Notes under the pieces: generated by a model
Told to the model about the DNA's origin: nothing
Seen by the model: the letters and a program-made list of their open reading frames with translations, nothing else
The model's database searches: none
Origin: Ficedula albicollis
Taxonomy: Eukaryota; Chordata; Aves; Passeriformes; Muscicapidae
Assembly (NCBI RefSeq): GCF_000247815.1
Contig: NC_021681.1
Span: forward strand, 8,616,321 to 8,680,320
Direction: 5' to 3'
DNA length: 64,000 bases
Position numbers and translations under genes: made by a program
Part shown: positions 32,346-49,340 of the stretch, in pieces
Numbering within the stretch: position 1 is the first letter of the stretch
How the letters are laid out: each line of letters opens with the position of its first letter

Positions 32346-35300
32346 CAGCGGGCACTGCCCATCCCCGAGCGGGGCCGGGAGCCGGCTGATGCCGCTGTTT
32401 TGCCGTCTCCTTCCCCGCCACCCATCCCACGCTGGAATACAGGGATCCCGCCTCACAGCATCGCTGGTTAAGCAAAACCCAGTGGGACAGACGCGGGGTT
32501 CGGGGCGCTCCCAGCGCCGGCCGGCGGGCACCCTCCGGGGGCAGCTCCCCGGTCACAGCTCCCGAGCGAGGGGAGAGCCGGTGCGCGGCCTCGGGCCAAA
32601 ATTAAACAACTGCCCACAACGTTCGTTTGTTGGTTTGGTTTGTTGGGGTTTTTTTGTGTATTTTTTTTTCGGGGGAGGCGGTGGGGCTACAGACCCAATT
32701 ACTATCTGGACTAGTAGTATTAGTGATCATTACCGAAGACAGACTTTCCTTCCCCTTCAGAAGGAAAGCAGAAGGAACTTCCAGAGTAGAATGCCACCTT
32801 TTTTTTTTCAAGCAATACTTACGTAATTCAGGGAGACCTAAATTTATTCTCGCACAGAAAGGTTTGCCACCTAACTAGAAGAAAGTGTGTTTTCTATTTA
32901 ATGTATTCAGAATGTTTCATTTAATGTATTAATTAAATGTATTTCAGAATTTTCAGCAGCTTCAGATTTTATTTTTTTTCACAGAGGAACACTTTTACCT
33001 ACTATTAACTGTCCAACTAACAAGTCCTTACTTTCCACATGGAAAGCACGCTGGCAATATTGTTCATCATCACTTTTTCTAAGTAATAAAGTTTAGTTCT
33101 TCACATTTTAAAGGGAAGCAAATTTTGATCTTTATCTCTCTCTTTATTCCTCAAATTTCACTCACGAAAACACACAGTTAAACAAACAAACAAAATCTCA
33201 ACCTCAACCAAAACCCAAATGCTGTTGTTGCTATTTATTACTAATAAAAATATCACAAAATAATAACTAAAATGGATTTGTTAGATTTCACTAAACGATT
33301 AAACAACTTAGAGGTAGGATGGGGAAACATAGCTTACATCTAGACTTCTAATGTACTGAAGTCTAAAACTTAGATTTCCTGATGAATCAGAAGAAGGTTT
33401 GGGGGAGAAAAAAGAGTAAGAATAATTCAAGCTATTTCCCTCAAATTTCATAATCCAATGAGACTAATCAACCTCATGGTATTTAATTACTGTAAAAATC
33501 TTCTTAAAACAGCTGAAATATTTCTCATTTGAAGCTATTTGTAAGAGATTATGACCACCTTGATGCCAAATCTCTCAATCTGCATGTCGTGTGGACAGCA
33601 CGCCCCAGACAGCTCAGATGCTGGTTTCAGACCCAGGTGTTTTCATTAAGACCAGATATAGGCAGAAGGCCAGCACTGCTCCTTCCCTGAACACAAGCAC
33701 AAGCACAACACTCTTGTATTTTATGCTGCATTGATCAAAGATCAACGTAGTTGAATGTGTCTAGTATGAATATGTGCCTCCCCCACGACACAAACCATAT
33801 TTTGTTAATGCAGTTGAGGCATTTCTTCCAGCTATCTCCATTTCTACATGCACCTGGATAAAATGTGAAAGCAGGCTAAGTTTCAGGGTTTTCCAGCTTT
33901 AATAAAAGTGAGCCACCAAATTTAAATACCCTTCTGAAACATTAGGAATCATTGCCATGTAAAACCCAATGTTTTCTTGGCTCATTTATAACATGAAGGG
34001 AACACTTGTACTGTTTGCGTGAAGATTTTGCACCAATGGACAACTGACAGGGAGCTGCCTCTGATGTGGTTTAAATGAGAAGAGATGATCACAAGCAAAT
34101 GTAAACATTCATCTTTTTCTTATATTTTTTCTTTATACTTTCTTTATTTTTTAGATTCTTCAGCAATATAACATAATTTAAAAAAAAATCAACTAACCTC
34201 CAGTCAGAAAATCTTCTCTAGACTGGTAGAACAGACAAGAACAGAATAACCCAGGGGAAAGGGCCATTGAGCTCAGGAGGGTTTAAGTCCACACAAGAAG
34301 CTCTGACAAAGCCAGACACATTTAATTTCAATGAATTTTAGGCTCTCAATTTTGTGCCTATAAACATATCTTACACCATATTAATAACAACTGCACTGCT
34401 TATGCTTAAGCTGGCAGGCCAGAGATGGTTAAAAACTATTCCTCTGGAGACATTCATGTTCAAATATTGGCTTCTCCAGCAGCTGTAACAATTTTTGGTG
34501 ATGCAGAGAATACACTGATATATATGGGAGAGAGATGGGATTGCACCAGTCGTGAACATGAGGAAGGGCACTGCAAAAGCACCTTCCCCTGGGATTCACC
34601 TAAGCAAAGCTGTTCAGCCCCAGGTGTGAACACACAGCTCACCTACAGAGAAACCACTCCACACACACTTCAAATGCCCCCTCAGTGGGGTTTTGTCTGT
34701 TTGCACAACCAGGACAGCCAGCTGGATGAGTTCTCCCACTTCAGTGAAATCGTTCAGCAAGGTAGGATTTAAACAGGGAATCCACATTAACCCTGTAATT
34801 ATACCTGTACCTCTCAGCCCACAGTAACTGTGTGCAGAAACTCACTCTCCCACCATACATAAAAGGTGTTGTATACAAACTGTTACACAGTGAGCTACCT
34901 TGGGATGTAAGCCTTGAAAACAAACCCTGTGAATGATGATTTGAGCTATAAAGAAAGAGCATTAAGGCAAGAAGCAACAATATTTCCATTGCACTTTTCC
35001 TTCACCATATTTAAAAAAATATCTTTTTACAATACAAGGAAAAAATAACAGAAATTTATTCTTTTCTGTTCTTTGAAGCATAAACGCAGACAGAAACTCA
35101 CTTTTCAGAATAAGATGGTGGAGTTTCTCAGCCCAAAGTACTATGATTAGTCATGATTTTCAAATATTTTTCTAAAATGCTGTCTCAACCCAGATAAAAC
35201 TAGATGGGAGGGAAACTACCACTCACTTCAGGAAATGCAGGTCATTGCTCTAATTGGAGGGATGTACAAGCCAGCACCCACTGCTGTTAGCTACTTTTTA

Positions 35301-38300
35301 TTATTTGGCTTTGTGCTAAATTTCAAATTATCATAAACATGAGAGTTACTGCTATGTTGCTTTTTCTATGATAAAATAGAAAATTTTATACATAAGCAGG
35401 CCTTTTAACCAACCAACTAGATAAAATTCCTTCCATGCATTTATAAAACACTTAAATGTATTTCTATCAAACCTGCATTATATAAATGAACATTGTGTGA
35501 TTCTTTACTACTTGTGGGCTAGTGGGAAAAAAGGAATATAATTTCTTCTCTGCAGCTGCAGGATTTATTAGAGACAGTTTCAATGGAGAGAGCAGCAATA
35601 ACTGTGTCACTGAAGGTACAGGAATGATATTAAAACATAATGTTTTTTTAAAAATTTAACGCTTGAGCACAAGTTATACAGAAGGGCAACATGAAAGAAG
35701 CTGTGGTAGTGATTGCCCTAACGCATCCCCGGATATTGACAAAGGTAAAAGCTGCCCACAAATAGCACATATTGACCTTTCTCCTGCAGCTGTTTGGTCC
35801 AGTGAGAACTTTCCTCCAGCAGAAGTTGCCGCCTGTGCCAGGTGAGATAGAAAAGCCCAGTTTGCAGCACTACTCACCCAGGTTGTGTGGTGATTATCTG
35901 GGTTCTGCCCTCCTGTTTTTCTTTCCTTCTCTTGGTCTAACATGACTGACATCTGGCAGCCTATTCCAAATCTTAAACTTCACATTTGATCTTCTCATTT
36001 GGAGTCCAGTATGCTCCAGTTAGGCAGAGGAACTGGGGATTATTGCCACAAAAATGTTAAGATCTTTAGGCACAACAGGAAACTATGGATGTTTCAGAGT
36101 TCACCCAGACTGTGATCATGAAGAGACGAAAAAATTTCTGAGAAAGCATCAGGCCTTTGCTTCTTTTCTCGGTGTTTCCATTCCTTGTGCCCCAGACTGG
36201 CTAACACAGGAAAATATTGCACAGCAGAAAAAAAAAAAAAAAAAAACCAACCAAAAAAACTGAGCACAAGAAAAAACCCCAGCCAGCAGCTCATATTTTC
36301 CATTATTTCCCCCACAGTGTCGTGGATTACCCTGTCTTCCCTGCTTTCCCACAGACTGCCCCAAAGTGACACTTCTCCTGCAAGATGTGTGGATTGTGGG
36401 AGTGACGCACGCCCCTTCTGCTGCATGTCTGTGTGGTTTTAAACAACCAGAACACACAAGTGCTGTGACTGAAATAGCTACAATAATAAAACACCACCAG
36501 CCATGCAGATTTTATCTTTCTGTATTTTTACTTAACTTTTTTTTTACTGAAACTTGAGCAAAGTTTGGCTTCGGACAAGCAATCTGTACACTCAAAGGAA
36601 CCCAAAATACAAATATACTACTGGGATTCTACAGTAGCCAGAGATGTATACAATGTATGATCCCTTCTGACTGGTACTGTGATGTGGATCCAGACTAACA
36701 GTCCTGAAACCAGTGGAGTTCCCCAAAATTTGTGTAAGCAGAGAGAAGAATTTGGCATAAGATCAGACTGTCCATTTAATTTGGCTCTGATATTTTCAAA
36801 TATATGGGTAAGAACCTGATACGTAACATGATCATTCAATGTGAATAAGCCTGAAAATCCTGTTTAGGCCTGTGATCTTCAACGTTTTGTAATGTGCCAA
36901 CCTCTAAATGCTTTAAAGTTGACCCTCACGCAAGAGATTTAAGTTTCTGGTGATTGATTTGCTTTTCTTACTTACCTTTTGCAGCTCTTTTAGTAGTCCA
37001 TGGATCCCAGTTGAAGCCATTGGTTTAGTCAAAATGGCAAATACTGCTTACAGAGAAAAGGCAAGAATAAAACTGTGACGTGGAAAGTAAAGAAAAAGAT
37101 GGAGTATACACTTCTTACAGCAATCAGCGTTTCAGCTCCATGGGACAGCAGCTCCTACACACATTCCCACTCGGGAGGGAGCTCACCCCTGGCACACCTC
37201 AGCAGCTCCCTGCAGCCAAAGCCTGCAGGACTAAGGCAAAGTAAAGGAAAGAACCGTGCAGGGAGCTCCAGCTGAGCTCCAGGAGCACTCAGAGCTACCC
37301 CTGGGTGTCTACGAGATGGAGCTGGAGTGGTGACAGCTGGCAGGGCTCAGCTGAACTGCACAGTGCTGGAGCTCACCTGGCTGAACAGAAATGCAGATAC
37401 ACACACTGCATTTGAAGGAGAAGCACAAAAAGGTAAATCATGTATTGGTGCATAGGATGTACACATGTACATATTTTATACATTTATTTTTCTTAGAAAA
37501 CATTGCTGCTGTTTATGTCCATTAATTTACATATATTTATTCCTACTACAGTATCATTTACAATAATACTTTCACTTCTATAGCACCTCCTCTTCAAGGA
37601 TCTCCAATTGCTTAAAAACATTAATAAATAAAGCCTCACATCTTGCCTGTGAGGTAGGTCAATGCTATTATCAAACTTTACAGATGCATTAACTGAAGAA
37701 CAGAGAGGTTAAGGCCCAAATTCTCAAATATTTGTACCTGAAGTCAAGCACCTAAATTCTCATTTAGATGCTTAAATAAAAGTCTCGTGATTTTCTTTGG
37801 TGCAGAACATCTACAACTACTGCTGAAGTCAACAGGGGCTAAGGATCAGGCCTGATTTTAGGAGGCATAATCTTTTAGACAGCTAACAAGCAACTCCAAG
37901 TTGGAAAACACTGGTCTAAATACACAAATCTCGGTCAGAGCCACCAGAGTTGATCCCAGTAATTTATCTCCTCAGGGCCTTTATATCATGATATAGAACT
38001 TTAAAAGGCTGGTGCGGATCTTTTTCAATAGACATAAGTGACACAAAAATCATCTACTGTTTCCACAAACTGCGTCCATCATCGGAGTCTCTACAAACAC
38101 CGCTCGGTTTGTGGGGTTTCCTGGGTGTCAGGGGGTTGTTTTTCACACATTTGTGATAATCAAGACATTGCACAGCACACATCACTTGTGCAGTCATAAA
38201 ACACACCACACATCTTCACCTGCTGTCTTTACATTTCTACAGAGTCAATTTCTTTGCACTTGTGATAAACAGAAGTGGTCAAGTAAAGGTCTATTAAGAG

Positions 38301-39230
38301 GATACTTGTCAGAATATCATGCAGACAGCTTGCAAAATACACATACTAAAAGATCACTTTTAAAATTCTTGAATTGTTAAGCACGAAAATAATTACCTCA
38401 TTCCATTACAGTACTGTGTAGAAACACGGAATAAGCAGCATTATCTTATTCCAAATAGAATAGATTATAACAACTAATTAAGTTTAAAAAATTCAGGCAC
38501 CAAATGAATTATCCTGCAACATAGAACAGTATCTATATAGAGTGCTCTCCTTAATATTCTACAAAACCAGCTGTATGGCAATGTTTTTCCATTTCATATC
38601 ATGAACATCTTGTCACATTTCAAAGACACCTTTGATGTTTCAGCCTCACAGAACAAAAGTTTTCTACTGTCTGTTACAGAAACTCCCAACACAGAAGATA
38701 AACTTACCAAGAGGGAAAACCACCATCTTACTACAGCTACCTCGACCGAATTTTGAATCACAAATTACACTACTGCATTCCACTTTTACAGTGATGCTGA
38801 AAGTCCATACTTTAATGTGGGCTCCTCTCACTGCATAAAAATTGAAATCGATGGCCAGCGAAATATGAATCCCTATGACAGGAGTCTCTTAGCTCTATTT
38901 CAGAGCTTCATTAATTAAATAATCGTCCATAAATTGTTTAAGTGTTTAATGTAGTGGTTCAGTCTCCCACATTAAATTAGAATTTCAAAGAATTAATTAA
39001 TACAGCTTATTTTAAGCAACCATCAGAGGGCTCAACAGCCTCCTAATAAAGTTATAATGAAACCATACTCAGTACACCGTAGGAAACTTCGGCTCAGTCT
39101 CTTTTAAGACAATACACATCTTCTTCTATATGTTGACTCGTTAACGTCATAAAAGGGAAAAAACAAAGCGCATTTAGCATCGTGTTCCTGTCCTACTCCT
39201 AACCACAGTGAACCTCTCCAATTATCTTCC
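32346..39230. other. Intergenic DNA upstream of PAX3, no gene seen
   Basis: The start is GC-rich (to about 32600); the rest is AT-rich DNA. Frames of 60-115 codons are isolated and unrecognised. The interval contains an ancient SINE-like relic at 37560-37880 and an AT-rich block with several TTAATTAA-type cores at 38860-39010 that may be regulatory. Nothing else stands out. Confidence 0.6.
37560..37880 (+). mobile_element. Ancient MIR/CORE-SINE-like relic
   Basis: The order TATAGCACCTCCTCTTCAAG, GATCTCCAATTGCTTAAA, CTGTGAGGTAGGTCAATG, CTATTATCAAACTTTACAGA and GAACAGAGAGGTTAAGG follows the layout of MIR-type elements in amniote genomes. The tail with TGAAGTCAACAGGGG and GGATCAGGCC resembles old sauropsid interspersed repeats. 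The copy is degenerate, and the family assignment is from memory. Confidence 0.5.
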
Positions 39231-39239
39231 AGGTGGGGG

Positions 39240-41460
<2,221 letters not shown>

Positions 41461-41464
41461 TCTG

Positions 41465-41830
41465 CCGATTTTAGCAGCTGACGAGGATTCCCCACTGCCA
41501 GTATGCTTTGGGACCAGCAGTTACAATGACGTGACGCTCGTTAGGCACGAACATGGCAGATGAAGGGTTAATACGGGAAGGCGAGGGTGACATCTCTTTC
41601 ATACACCGCAGCTCACAGGGTAACTGATATTTTACTACTTTTCGGAAGGAACATTTTGTACATTGTGATTCTCATTCATTATGCACGCTGAAAAATAAGA
41701 GGTATTTTATTCCGGAAGCTGGAGGCGGAAGGAGCTGCTGATGTTGTTATTTACATTCTGACATCGCTATACAGCTGAGAGCTTTTGCCCAGTTTGATGA
41801 AAAACCATCCAACAGTGAGATGTCCATAGC
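41465..41830. promoter_or_regulatory. Candidate regulatory element beside the distal CpG island
   Basis: Non-repetitive sequence contains a CRE/ATF-like TGACGTGA (41527-41534), TCATTCATTATGCACGC and TTGTTATTTACATTC. It abuts the 39.2-41.5 kb CpG-rich island, so together they may be a promoter plus element. Motif evidence only. Confidence 0.25.
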
Positions 41831-41990
41831 TGGTAATGTCATATGTTAAACAACCTGATGGATTTCACTACATCGAAGTCTGCACTGCCTCATCAGGGCA
41901 CTCTCTGGAGAAACTCTTTTATCTATAGGTGTAGCAGAGCCCGTAACAGTGATTACTGTTCTGTAGTTCTGAGAATAGCTCTAGGCAAGG

Positions 41991-42112
41991 AAGGCCCGTG
42001 TTTCAGGCACACTTGCCTTGCTGTCTTGCTAAAGCTGCATCTTGGCCATATAAGGCCCGTGTTTCAGGCACACTTGACGTGCTGTCTTGCTAAAGCTGCA
42101 TCTTGGCCATAT
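41991..42112. repeat. 61-bp direct tandem duplication
   Basis: Two copies (41991-42051, 42052-42112) of a unit beginning AAGGCCCGTGTTTCAGGCAC and ending CATCTTGGCCATAT differ at only about three bases (CTTGCC versus CTTGAC; TTG versus GTG). Confidence 0.92.
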
Positions 42113-42879
42113 CAGCTCTGCACTGAGAGCTGTGTCATCTTGGATGCCTTCTCCCCTCCTCTGCCATGGGATGTGCTGGATCAGGCATGCTTCACAGCAG
42201 GTGCTGGGGAAAGGTCTCTCCTTCTCAGTGCTGTCTGTGCTAGGACTTAGCTCTGAGCATTCTTGAAGAGCTAAATAAAGTGGGGCAACCATTGTTTAGA
42301 AAGACTGACTTGTTGGAAAGATTAAAAGCAACATATTTGTAAACTCTGATGACAGATCTGATGATTGTCCTAGCAAAAGAGGGAACATAGCTTAGCTTAG
42401 CATAAACTGAAGTCACGGGGGTTAAAGTTGAACAGTGAAAAAGGAAGAGAGACATTATTTTTATAATTCGTCCTAAGATATGTCTTAAAATCCTTTTAAA
42501 ATGTTGGTTGTGTCTCTAAAACAAAGAAAGAAGGTGACTTTTACTGTCACTGTCTGCAGTGCGCAGCTACTTGGCCTGTGGAGTCAAAAATTACCCTTTT
42601 TTAAAAGCCCACACTGGTTTGCAACCTCACAGCTAATCTGCCTGATGAATTTGGACTTTTCGTCTAACTCTGGTAACTTCCCTATTTAAAATGAAATCTC
42701 ATTGTATTTACTCAGGCATTCTTATATTCTAAAATGTATGTTTCTGATAGTTTGTCTATTTTGTTTTTGGTTTTTTTATGTAGGCTTTTATTTTTGTTTC
42801 ATTTGGTTTGGTTTTTTTGCTTGCTACTCTTTCCCAGATAGCATCATCTTCCTATTTAATTAGTTCACTGTTAAAAGAT

Positions 42880-43130
42880 GTCAGCTTATCCCAGGCACTA
42901 CCCTTTTCTTTAATATTACTGCCACTTTCATAACCCTACAACTTACAACAATTTTCAAACACGTGAGAGTCCTCAGATCCATACAAATATGAATTAATAT
43001 TTCAAGTGTATATTTTTTTTGAGGCACTGTATCAAATGCTTTAATAAGGTCCAGATATGTCAGCTGCATTTCTGGTTCAAACTGCTTCACCTCTGCCTTT
43101 TGTGTTGAGTTTTCTTATCTGATGTGTATC
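42880..43130 (-). mobile_element. Decayed LINE reverse-transcriptase fragment (CR1/L3-like)
   Basis: A minus-strand frame at 42881-43090 contains TYLDLIKAFDTVPQ, which resembles the non-LTR reverse-transcriptase motif (Y-L-D-x-x-K-A-F-D-T-V-P) of CR1/L3 elements. The rest is too diverged to align by eye and lacks the catalytic YxDD box. It is a short dead fragment. Confidence 0.45.
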
Positions 43131-44746
43131 TGCCTCGAGGTCAACTGAAACTCCATCTAATAAGTAAATGAAAGTTAGCCTTGGGAAAGCTTCCTGTAAT
43201 TCTGGCATGAAAACTGCACAGAATAGATGGGGAAGTTGAGCATAACTAAAAAAATAATAATCATTAAAAACAGCTAAATGGAAAAGGAGGATTAAATTTA
43301 CTCTTCTCTTTGCTAAAACTAAGAATGAGAAAAACTGGTGAGTAGTCACAGCAACTTCCTTGTTCACAGTTAGCCTGTAAGCACAATGCTGGATGACCTG
43401 GTCCCACACAAGTGAGGTTATCCTGTGCTGTGCAGTCCCTAGAGAACATTATTCAGCACAACATGTAAGGTGCCTCACTCCTGCTGAGATGCTGCTTTGT
43501 TCTGGAGCAGCACAACTCCTCTTCACCTCTTTGTGTCTCTAGTGGCATTTGCAGGTTCTGTCCTTACCCTTCTGCTAGCACAGAACTCATGTGATGACAC
43601 AGCCAGTCCGTGCTTGGAGACAATCCAGCTGAACACTAAACTTTTTAAATGAGTTTTTCTGCTGGAACAGCTCAGGGAAGCAGGTTGTTGCCTGGGTGCA
43701 TGAGAACTGCAGCCAGGGCGAGGGAAAATGCCAGAGGCTGTGTGGTCAGGAGAGGAAATGAGGTGGGACCACAGCGTGCTTGATTTACGTACATTTACCT
43801 TACTGTGGAACAAAGCCATTAATGATTCCAGCCCTTCTGTCACAGCCCAGCATCCTGTCATGTGTGTTACAGTTGTGTCATGGGACAGTACAGCCCAGAG
43901 CCAGGCTGGGAAGCCTGCTGTGACAAGCTGAGGGGTCAGCTGTATCCCCTGCAGCCTTCTCCTTGTCTCTGCAGGACAGTGTCCCACTGTGGCTCTCTGG
44001 GAGGCTGTGGGCTCACCGGGCACGGGGTTTGTGCCACATCTGCTCCCTGTGATGTGGGGCTGCCCTGGCTCCTCCGTCACTCGGACACGGAGGGTGCCCA
44101 GCCTGGGATTAAAGGGGGCTTCATACCTGGATCCCTCTGGTGATTGACCCTGTGATTCTTCATAAGCAGAGGAGCTGGGCCATGAGAACTGGAAAACACT
44201 TCAATGCTGAATTTGAAGACTTCCTACTAGGCAGGCATCGAAGAGATGAAATATTTCTTCAGATTTTTGGAAAAGTCACCGTATTTCTGGAGATCCAGAT
44301 GTATTCTCTCTTTTAGTCACTCTAATGACAATGTTTTTAGCTGGATTGTCAGTTGTAGGGATGGCTTTTTAGTGGGAAACATGTACTAGCTATTGTAAGA
44401 AAACTCCAGAGTGTAGCTGAGCTGATTCTGAGGACTGACTTTTGTCTGAAACACTACAGGAGACTTTGGATGTTATTCAGCAGAAGTTCTGTTAGAAATT
44501 CAGAGCAAAACAACCCTTGCAAAATACACATTTTTCTACTTAATCATTCTGCAGCTGGTAAGAATTGATTTTTAGTGTGTTAAATATTGGGTCTGATTTA
44601 TCCTGTGCAGTGTGCCAGTTTCATGCTGGTTCAAGACTTGATCTCAGAAGAGTTGTACCAGCATAAATTAATGAATCAAGCCCAAAACCCCATAGAAGAA
44701 TCCTCCTATTTTTTCACAAGGGACATATTGACATACACCCCTGCAC

Positions 44747-44882
44747 CAATAATATCATATTAAGCTTGTTTAATTCTCCATAAGATCTGTGTTCTTATAC
44801 AATAGGTATGTTTGCAATAATATCATGTTAAGCTTGTTTAATTCTCCAGAAGATCTGTGTTCTTATACAATAGGTATGTTTT
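44747..44882. repeat. 68-bp direct tandem duplication
   Basis: Two copies (44747-44814, 44815-44882) of a unit with CAATAATATCATRTTAAGC, TTGTTTAATTCTCCA and GTTCTTATACAATAGGTATG have few mismatches. Confidence 0.92.
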
Positions 44883-47800
44883 TCACATTTGATGGGTGGC
44901 AAAACATGTCTTATTTTTATGTCCTGTCATTGCACAATAGGATGCTGCATCATCTTCTGCTTGCTTCACATGGACATTTTATTTCATATAAAGTATTTCT
45001 GAATAATTTATAATTAAAGTGCTTTTTTACCTTTTCTGTATTGGAACTTCTGTAAAAGCTATTGCATGTTGATCTATTGCATTCAGCACTGAAAGGAACA
45101 TTCATTTTCAATAATATTTGCAGGCCATTTCAGGGAGCTGAAAAAGAGAAAATGGATTACAGTTATGAGCAACTCTACATCAGTCACATCCATATAAAAA
45201 ATATGTTAATCTCTTAATGTATGTAATAGTAAAGGTGCAGAAGTAGATGCAGGAATACAATGTTTGACACCACTCTCCCCCCAGAAAAGCCTTTCTTGCC
45301 TTGTATCTGCTAAATACTGTCCTAATTCAGTTGCTTCAGGAAATGAGAAATGTGTGAAGGACAGACCTTTGCTGACCACTCACCTCTGCTTGTGAGGTCT
45401 CTGCTTTCTCTTTTCTCCTAGGTTAAGCTTTGAGCTTCTCCTCACTCAGTGTTGACCTGCAGCCCCAATCACACCCTCGTTGGCATCAGTCTGATGCCAA
45501 ATTGTGCAACAGGTTCATTACCAGTAAAAAGGTGAGGCTTAAACCTGAGGGTGATGCATAATTTCTGATGGGAATAATCCTCGTTGTTCCCATCCATTTC
45601 TTTTCCATAAGGTGGTTTCAGCACATCCCAGAGAGGTAACTGCATTACAAGCTTTTGTTAAGAAATGATGAAGAACCATTTCAAATTGTGAGGGTATGTC
45701 CAGTGTGTGCATCTCCTTCTCAAATAGCTGAGCTTGAGCAGCACAGAGATCCCCACAGATGTGCTATCCATAGGAAACCCAGCCCAGCAGTGTTTAAGCT
45801 GATGGCAGAGACAGGCTGGCTCTGCAGTTTGGGCAGAGGTGACTCTGGTGTTCCTGTGCACACCTAGGTTTGATCCAGCCCATGGGAATATTGTGTTGGA
45901 TTGTTTGGGCTCCAGAGCTGTGCACCCCTTGGTCCCTCAGGCTGTAGAGCAGTGACACCCACCAAAGGAGTCCCCATCTCCTGTGGTGTGGCACGTCATT
46001 AATGGCTCCTTGGAGCAGCAACTGTGTGAGGGCAGCTCTGCCCTGGATGTTTGCAGGCATTTTGTTGATCTTTTAGAAAACAGTATTTAAATTGGTGCAG
46101 TCTTCCAGGTTAGCTGCAGCTTTTGGATCAAATGTATTTGTATAAAATTTACCTTCTCCTAAGCTAATGGCACCTCTTCAAACCCTGTGGTGATGACATA
46201 ACTGAATCAAGAATCCAGGAATTTCATTTTTGGGTTTAACTGTTGGGTTTTTTTCCAAAAAAACCAATCTAAAAAGAGAAAAAGAGGGGAAACCTCAAGG
46301 AAGTCCTTTGTTTTAGCCATCTGTGTTTTCTGTGCTTTCAGTAGTGAAAATTTAATCCAACACTGGGTGCTGAATTAGGTGTCAGTGTGGGGCTGACAGA
46401 GCCTGTTTGGGCTTGCTTGGAGCAGCAGCCTCTGCGAAGAGAGAGATTTCTGCTGATCAGGGCATTTTCAGATATGGAGCTGCCGTGTCTCAGTGGCACC
46501 TTGGGGCTCAAAATTATGGATATGTTTGCCACAGTAAAGCAGCTGGGTAGGAAAATTTATAAAAACAAGAGTAATAATTATTATTAATTGTGATTAGAGT
46601 AATTAGTGCATGCTAGCATGGCTATTAGCTCTTGGGCAGTTACTTTTTGCTACCCAAATTGTCCTTGCATTGCAGTGACATAGTCTATGGAATCACTTTA
46701 GATTACTTTGTCCTGTGGGAGCTCTGTTTAGAAGACACAGTACACATTCCAGTTACTGATTTAATTTCAGGATATCATTGGTAACCTTGAGTTAAAATAG
46801 GGATGGATGGTTATCTCTGAAGTGAAATCCCGAGCCAGTGAAGCAGGTTAAGAATTTTTTGTCATCAGCTTCAAAGTGGCCAAGTTTTTGTCCTTGAAAA
46901 TGACAGGGACATTTGTTTTTAAGGCAGCTTGGAAACAACTACTATTGCTCAGACCATAATATCATGTATATGTGCTTGAATCAATTCCAAATGAGAAACG
47001 GGTGAAGAATTCAGGATTTATTTTTTTTTGCATTCATACTATTGCATATATGCAGATATTAAAATTATAATTTGTTTCTTTTGAGCTGAAGTGAACGCAC
47101 AGGAGTTAGTTTGTGGGGGGTTTTTTTGTGGTTTTAAAATAAACTTTAACACCTTCTCACAAAAAATAGCAAATTTAAACATCACTTGACATGAGCCTAA
47201 AACCTACCTGGCTATCTGTGACCCTAGAGAAGCCCAGCCTCTGCTTTTAAAAGAGGTATTAGTCAGAAAAGCAAAAACCAAGTGTTAGGGCTGAATTAGG
47301 GACAATTCTAGATGACAACAGAAAACATTGTTTTGTTGCTGTACCAGCCACGTACTGTGTGCACTTTGGTGCCTTTCCTCTAGGAAGGAAACGTTCAGGC
47401 AGGAGCAAGGGGGAGCAGGGACTGGGAAGATCTTGTGTATGAAGGAAACCTGACTGCAGGACTGCACAGCCTCTGCAAGAGATGGCTCAGAGGGGATACA
47501 GGAGCAGGTTAACTGGCTCTGCTGAACAAGCCAAGTGGCTCAGACAGGACGAAGAGATCTCCAGCATCACAGGGGATGGAGACTGCCGAGGGGGATGCTG
47601 CCAGCTTCACCCTCGCCCTGCCAGGGGTGACCGTAACTCTAGAAGGAGAGGGATATCTGATTTGCTGCTTGGCATGCTCCTGCTGCATTGTCCCTGCTGC
47701 TGGCCCACTCCTCCTCAGAGGATTGGCAAGGAAGTTGAGAAGCTTGATTCTGATGGGTTGATTAGATATGAAATATTTTGTAACAAAACCAACTCACAAC

Positions 47801-49298
47801 TGGGATGTCTTTCTGATGGGCGTGAGAACTCAGGATGTAACCTTTGGAGAGAAAACTCTTCAATTAGCTAAAAATGCCGTCCTAGCTGAGTCAAGAAAGA
47901 GATTCCTTCATCCTAATTTAAAATCTAAATTACATTAATTGGTTCCTGAGTTTTATGAGTAAGAATAACTGAAAATTGATTAAATTGCCATTTCTTATTC
48001 ACAATTGTTTTCCCCAAAAATATGTGGACTAAATTTGTAGACACAGTAGTAAATGTCAGTTTGGAAGAATTCCACTGGATTTATTGCTGTTATTCTAGTT
48101 GCACCTTCCTTGGAGAGTATAGAATCAGGCCCTGCGTGCACAAGTTTTCTACTTTTAGACTTGAGGGAATATAATCAGGATCCTGGCTGAGGTTCCATTC
48201 CAGATGAAGTCTTTCATATGCAGATTATAAAATCAGTAAAAAACAAGCTTAGTTTGGCATGGACTTCAAAAGAGACCTTTGGATGATTTTATCAACAACA
48301 GAAGAGGCAATTCATTCTTCATGCTGGAAATCAACATGTATCTCATTTTAGGAGACATGTATTGGTCTATATTGACTGTATAGATCTGTTTTTTGAGTAG
48401 AGAGAAAAATACCATATTTGAGAGCATTTTTCTTAGGACCACTTCAGATCTCCGAAGTGCCCTTAAAAAACCTTATCCCCTAATCTCAGAGAAACACTTT
48501 TACCCAATGTATTTAGATCAATATTTTTGGTTTATTTATTCATGTTGTCTTGTCTTTTGGACTGCCTAAGGCTTCAAATAAGATTTTAGAAGTTTATTCC
48601 AAGTTTCTGTATTAATTCTGCAGGGAGCTTGAGCATTGAGTTAAGAGTTGTGGTTTGGATTTGTAGATGCTAATGCAAGAAAGCTCCCGAGGAATGCAAC
48701 TTCTCTCAACTCTTGCACTGCAAGAGTCCTCATAACCACTAAGGAAGGGAGTTAAAACCTGATTTTCTCTTCAGCCATTGCCAGGAAAGCTGCCAGCCAG
48801 ATGGATGATCCATGGTGGATGGTCAGCAACCATAGTTAAAAGTTCTGTGTGTTGTCATTGCTTTTCAAAACTGCATGTTCCCCAAAAGAGCACAAATAAA
48901 TAGAGAGATAATGGGGTGGGCATGGATGTCTTCTCTGAAACCATCACTGGATGTCTCAAGTCTTGTTGTCTTGCACAGTGTGTGTGCAAGAGCCACAGCA
49001 AATGCTGCCCTCCCACCCTCCCAGTCAGAGGGTGCAGCAGCTTCTCTCAGGTGTGGTTGAGCACCTCTCGGATGACATCTGACATTCTTGATGCAGGGGA
49101 AATATTTTACCAAGACAGCTAAAAATAATATTAATGTAACCCTACATGCAGTTGATAGAGTTTGCATTAAAGGGTGGTAGCAAAGTATGGACGTGTTTCT
49201 CTCCTGCAAAACAAAAGTTCAACCTCTCACCCCACCCCCAGCTCGCCATTTGGTGATATTTAAATGCATTCCAACAGTGAAATGTTTGGTCTGGAATG

Positions 49299-49340
49299 AG
49301 GTATAGTAGAAAATCACTCCAGGTATAGTAGAAAATCACT
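49299..49340. repeat. 21-bp tandem duplication
   Basis: AGGTATAGTAGAAAATCACT occurs twice in direct succession (near 49299 and 49320). It is a small local duplication. Confidence 0.85.

Noticed and set aside
43523..44080. 185-codon minus-strand frame
   Set aside because: There is no domain or family resemblance, frames on the opposite strand overlap it, and no splice or promoter context is convincing.
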